NCBI RefSeq assembly: GCF_028502605.1 | Contig: NC_079235.1 | Coordinates: 4,030,001-4,094,000 of the forward strand | Source: Trichoderma breve | Lineage: Eukaryota > Ascomycota > Sordariomycetes > Hypocreales > Hypocreaceae | Length of the DNA: 64,000 nt | Direction of reading: 5' to 3' | Shown here: one piece after another, positions 58,809 through 64,000 of the stretch | Position numbering within the stretch: position 1 is the stretch's first letter | Layout: every line of letters begins with the position of its first letter | Program-made: the position numbers and the translations under genes | The notes under the pieces: generated by a model | The model's database searches: none | What the model was told of the DNA's origin: nothing | What the model saw: the letters and a program-made list of their open reading frames with translations, nothing else

Positions 58809-61800
58809 ATCACGAGGGTAGCAGCACCTCGTACCACAGACTACTTAGAGTTACATACAACAAGACCAATGTGACCACTCTTCCCTAGTGGTTGCTGGCC
58901 TCGCGGCATAGCAGATCGAACATATTTTTTTGTTTTGATACGAAACACACATGTGCCCCGAAAATCCCGGCACGGACGGATATGCATATATTACTATAAC
59001 ACCGGTTCGGGCAGGGTTGGGGAGGTTTTCACTCAGAGCTCCTGGGGGGCCGGAGGGTAGACGATGACACAATAACGGCCGCCATGCACACATTTTTTTT
59101 CTTACTCTCTTCGTTCTGTTTCATCTATTTGACTTTCTCATCTCTTCTAATTCTCTGTCCCTCTTTTTTTTATACCCTCATCAGCACGCATTTACTTGAG
59201 CAGTAAGATTGATTTCGAAGCGGAAGAGCGACGATCACTGCAGTTCACATTATGACGATTTCTTTTCTTCTTCTCTCTTTGCTCCAATATACACGAGAGA
59301 GCGGCGGGTTTCTTTCCTTTGTTCGGAGACTGGCACACGACTATGGGATGCGGGTATAGGTCAAGGGGATTATTTGCGACTACAGTACGGGGTGGGCGAA
59401 TTTACGGGGCAACGTTTTTCTTTTTCTTTTTTCTCTATGTCTTGGTCTTGGCTTTATTCATTTGGGAAAGTGTTTCAACGGAATGAATCATTATTTTGCG
59501 GGAGTAGGAGCAACAAAAATGGATTACTGTGTGCAAGATTTACCTAGACCAAAGATGTGTGGACCTTTATTAGACGAGTGGTTTATTCCATCGTGGATGC
59601 AGCAATGCACGTATCAATACCCCCTCACTCCCCTTTGTATCAGTTGTTGCTACAGCACGGCGTTTAGGTAATGTGACGCATCAAGTTTTGTTTTTTGGCC
59701 AACAGCGAGCGCAGTGCAGCAAATAAAGAGTGATGAAATGATAGATAATCCCATCAGGAAAGTAGAAAACCCCCCGCCGAGGAAACGGAATTTCCCGACG
59801 AATCGAGGTATGTAATCTTAGAAAAGGACGGGTGTGATGACGGGCATTAGATTTCCTGCGAGTGTTTCGCTCGGACTGGGGCATCGGGGTAGTTGGAGAA
59901 GCAACTAAAAAGTTTGTTTTATACTGCTGCCTGTTTTTTGCTTCATGTAATCCATCATGTACTCCATAGTTTTCCTGTTTTTTGTCTGTCTTTTGTCTTT
60001 GCTTGTTCCCTGTCACAGGGGGAGGGAGGGGGGCATTTCTGCTTACTTGCTTTTACTGTATGATTTTCTCTTGTTTCTGTCTTTGTCGTCTGCATGCGGT
60101 TTAGGTGGGCCTCCGTCATCCTCTGGAAAAAATGTGATGGATGACTTTTTTCTGCTTGTTCGTGTTGTTGCAAGCGCGTATGTAATGTCATGGCTGTGCC
60201 GTAATTATTGCTTGATCAAGAGCAGCAGATCCTTAGGAGGAAGGCAAGCCGAGAGACACAGACATAACAGCATAGACAAGGGGGGCTGTTCACACAAGCT
60301 GAGCCACTAAAGCAATGACAAGTTTTACGTGTAAATGCGAGGTGAGCTTTTTCCCCCCATGTACACATCATCAATCAAACCTGGGTGCTCATCATTTTTC
60401 ACTGTTGGGTCTTTGCTTTTATTACGAGTATGTCTTGATCTTTTGTTGAATGCTACGACGTGCTTTTCTTGGCGGATTGTGTACCCTGTAAGAGAGCGGT
60501 AAAACTGAATTGGGACACCGTTGGTCATACATGTTTATTTTTTCATCACCATTATCCGTTTTTGCGAGGGCTTTTAAGCGGCTCTGCGCATCATTTTCCG
60601 TTTTATCTCGGGAAGGATTTTGCGGGTGTGGATATTGGGTTCGTTTTTTTTTCCCTTTCGTGATCCCATCTGATTCGGGGCTTGGGTCTTGTCACTGGTG
60701 AAAAAAGGGTGAGGCCGGCACATCTTACGGGTAGCATGGGGAGGAGCCCAAGCCTGCATAAAATATCTGCAAGGCGCAAAAAAGGACAAGTCCTATGAAA
60801 ATCAGACACTCACAGAGAGACAGAGAGTAGAGGGAAAAAGGAAAAAAGTCACAGGTATCAAAAGGATGGAGGAGACGTGGGAGAAAAAGCAAGAGGGTGG
60901 TATTGGGGGAATGGATGGGCAAGTGAGAAGTTTAGCACAAGGGGGTGTGCGAAAGGTGTTTGGATGGATGGGGGGAGGAGGAGGAAGAGGAGGAGGGGAA
61001 TATGCTTTTTTTTCATCTGCTGGAAACTTGTTTGCTCGACTTGTTCTGCTGGTATGTGTTGATCCTGCTGTTGCATGATTATCTGCTGATGAATAATGAT
61101 TGATCATATTTGAGCGTGACGGCCGTTGCATGTGCCGGAAAAAGGGTGGTATTAGGGTTAGGAAGAGGTGGTAGTGGCAAGTAGCAATAAAGCGAATCCC
61201 GGAGTAACAGCACGTATTTGTCCAAGTGAGATGGAAAGACGGCGTTACGAGTTATGAGGGAAGAAAGGGAAATGATGGTTGAGAGTGAAGTCTTACAGCG
61301 CGCATCCGAGGACGAACTTGACAAGAGACAAAGAGACGGAAACAGAGGGCAGAGATTGGCACCTGGTCGGCCGATGTATGATTGGTTTCTTGAGGGGTGT
61401 GCGTGAGCAGGTACCGATTGCCCGGATGCTGACTTGCGTGCATTAATAGAGTGCTGATTTATCTCTGGATGTTCTTTTTTTGGGAGAGGGCATGGGAAGA
61501 GAGAGTGGCATATCTCGGCAAGGGGAAGAGTCAGCGAGAAGGGGGTTTCTTGATTGCTTCGCTGTCTCTTCTACGTTTACAGTTAGACGGGCAAGTATTA
61601 AGAGATACTGGCGAGCGGCCCCTACGGCAATGGGACCAAAAACCAACTGCCATCATTGTCCAAACTGCTAGTGGTGAAACTAAATCCAGCACTACAGACA
61701 GCACTGACAAGTAGGTATTTAGCATCAATTAACACAACCGAGGGGGGCGTGCGACGATGAGAAACAGCAACAATCAGAAAAGAAAGAAAAAGCCCGCGGC

Positions 61801-64000
61801 GGGCCTAAGTAAAAGTGGCGGAGCCGTCTCCGAAGAAAGTCGCCCATGGGGCCGACAGGGCTGGCGGGAGCGGATGGATAACGCTCTAGAGTCGGTCGGG
61901 TCTGGGTCTGGGGGGATGGATGGCTGATGATTTTCCCTCTTTTTTCGTTTGGGGCAAGTCTTTCGAATTTGGAATCCCCGGGAAACAAGGCACCGCATGG
62001 GAGGTGAGAAGGGGAAAAAAAGGCTGGACTGGCGGGGGGAGGGTGCGTAAGCACTTCATTACGGACAAATTAATGCTTTTCTGTCGCCCCGTGTAGGTAG
62101 AAGGCGCGGCTAAAGGCGGCCGGGCCCTGTTTTGGATATGATATGTATGGATATGTATGTAGACGAGCATTGTGCCAGTCCACGTGCAGGATGAGAAAAT
62201 GAAGCAACTTTGAGCGAGCGAGTTTTTTGATGAAGCCAATGGCCAATGGAATGGATACCCGATGCCTAGAAAGCTGATGCGGCGGCGAGGCCGTATGACA
62301 AAAGCTACAATCGTTCCCCCGACAAAGAGCTGCTAACAGCAGATGCTAGTAGCAAGTAGCAAGCTCCAGATGCAGTAAAAGGGTGGGAGGAGAAACGGAG
62401 ACGGACTGCCGTCTCCTTTGGCTCACAAGGTCCGTCCGGCGGCAAGTTTTTTCTTCTTCTTTTTGACAGACAGCCTGTGTGACACGTTGGCGACAAACAA
62501 GACGAGATCCGCGGCAATGGGGTACCACAGGGCAAGCCGCTCAGCTGACTGGCGTCCGAGATGTGCCATGGGTGACCCCGGGGGTGTGTGTGTCCGTGTT
62601 GCCAAAATTGGCGTCAAGGAAGAAAGTGGTAGGATTACAAAGCAATATAGTGGCCTAGACGAGTAAGTGTACGGAGAGAGGCATGATGGGTTAGTGGACA
62701 GACAGGTTGATCCATGCTAAATGGCTGGTTGGGAATGGATGGACGCTTTACGATTAATGTTGTTGCCAACAGCCTAATCTACTCGATGATAAGGCGAAGC
62801 CAAGAAGCGAGACGAAACGCCAATCGTTTGCCCGATGGCGCGCTAGATAGGGTAAATAGGACTTTAGGTTTGTGGCTGAAGGGTCTGGAATTCATCTGGA
62901 TCACGGAAAGAAACAGGTTACTGGAGTTCTATCAAGCAAAATCCGAGGTAAGGGAAGTGGCACTACTGGACTCTTCTTGTCCCTGCTTCTCTGTATAATA
63001 CTCGTACGTACTGCGTACATCCATGGAGCGAGGTGACTGGCGTAGCATTTGGGGGTGGGCAGAAGGGGGCCAAATGTGTCAAGTAAACTAATCACCCTGC
63101 AGATAATGTCAATGTGTGTGAGATGTGAGTGAGTGAGTAAGTGAGTGTGTGTAGCTGTGATGCCGGTAATGAATCGTGTTTTGGTAGGGCAGACTTGTCA
63201 AAGAGCTGAGCGTCGGTAAACGGCCCAAACTCGATGCCGCTCGGAGGGCTGGACTGGCTGGCTAGGAGAAATTGTCCTCGTGCAACAATGCGCGGGAAGA
63301 AGATTTCTGGAATTGAAAAGGGAGCACAGCTCCGGGGCACCACGTGGCGGAGGCTGTTGGAAGGGTGGTGAAGAAAACGGACGGAGGGGCGCCTGTTGGA
63401 GGAATCAATCACGCCACGGCTTGTGGTTGGCAGGAAACAAGGTTGGCTGGTGTGGACGCCAATTCCCTCGGATTGGTCTGCCTCCATTCCCACGGCTGTC
63501 CGTCCATTATGATTGGGCGCTGCTTTGATCACTTGGTCGACGAGTTCTGGACTTTCGAACGGCAGCATCTAGAGGCGCTGGGTGGTGTGTTGGGGGGTAA
63601 AGGGGTACAAGTTGGTGGTTGCATGTGGTTTGCTGAGAAGATGGCAAGTATAACAGCAGCAGCACTCGTATGGATGTAGCAATAGCAGTAGCAATGAGAC
63701 TGACTGGTGGAAGAACCGGCCCTCGATGAACTGCTGCAGATCGTAAACGGTCCGTTCTGTGTGTACAAAGACGGGAATTGCTGTTTCTGGCCCTTTGCGC
63801 CGAATGTTGTTGGTTCCATCGACACAGCTGGGCCTAGATCTTCATTAGGGCTGAGATGAACTGAGGAGCAGTCAACCAAACCAAACCAGGCTATTGTCCG
63901 CAGGGCTACATTAGCACCACTAACATCAGCTGCTTGCAGTAGCTGAGAGCTGCTCTGGATGCCAATGCTCTTGGCCTGCTGTAGCTGACCTGACTTGGAT
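58809..64000. other. 5.2-kb stretch without a supported gene to window end
   Basis: No coding region is supported. The strand is strongly biased in places (T-rich near 59,090-59,300 and 59,400-59,470; G/A-rich near 60,830-61,010). Short repeats include a GTGAGTGAGTAAGTGAGTGTG tract near 63,117-63,150 and one TTAGGGTTAGG at 61,152-61,162. It may hold the 3' region of the C2H2 gene and the leader of a gene beyond the window. Confidence 0.5.

Noticed and set aside
61250..62240. Overlapping Ser/Pro-rich minus-strand frames
   Set aside because: They come from pyrimidine-rich strand bias and overlap each other in different frames; no protein-like pattern.
1..64000. CRISPR arrays, bacterial operons, transposase genes or LTR elements
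   Set aside because: No direct-repeat/spacer structure, no transposase or reverse-transcriptase motifs and no paired terminal repeats were seen; gene style is eukaryotic throughout.

Overview
The window is nuclear DNA from a filamentous ascomycete, most likely a member of the Sordariomycetes/Hypocreales and possibly Trichoderma-like. The genus is an inference from style and gene content, not proven. The signs are compact genes with short GT-AG introns (mostly 53-110 bp) and CTRAC-like branch points, an intron-containing tRNA-Ala, a 26-residue Neurospora-type metallothionein, and single-copy eukaryotic housekeeping genes (VPS35, SGT2, DAP1, galactokinase, a RING-CH ligase). I rebuilt every multi-exon gene by joining splice sites that keep the protein frame.

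Layout. 0-10 kb: a doubtful ORF at the left edge, a MUP1-like amino-acid permease, tRNA-Ala(UGC), an atypical FHA-domain protein kinase, a 264-residue orphan divergent from the kinase, and a DAP1/PGRMC haem protein. 10-20 kb: three minus-strand genes, namely a transferrin-receptor/glutamate-carboxypeptidase-like M28 membrane protein with a PPxY motif, the retromer subunit VPS35 and myo-inositol oxygenase. 20-30 kb: a gene-poor, partly AT-rich accessory-looking stretch with only a DHA2-type MFS transporter and a convergent DUF829 (PaxU/TMEM53-like) hydrolase. 30-41 kb: an HMT1-type vacuolar ABC transporter, the GET-pathway co-chaperone SGT2, a membrane RING-CH E3 ligase and the metallothionein. 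42-47 kb: a conserved-looking unknown protein divergent from galactokinase. 47-64 kb: about 15 kb with no convincing gene apart from one three-finger C2H2 protein; the surroundings are rich in short tandem repeats and pyrimidine tracts.

How the genes work together. Most are unrelated housekeeping neighbours. Two groupings deserve attention: the HMT1-like transporter and the metallothionein, which lie about 5.4 kb apart and represent two arms of metal handling (sequestration into the vacuole and cytosolic chelation); and the MFS exporter with its DUF829 hydrolase neighbour, a pairing seen in secondary-metabolite loci. VPS35 (retromer) and the PPxY-bearing Tre-like protein both act in endosomal sorting of membrane proteins. 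The most unusual single feature is an in-frame 54-bp intron in the HMT1-like gene whose retention would stop translation and remove a 325-residue C-terminal tail.
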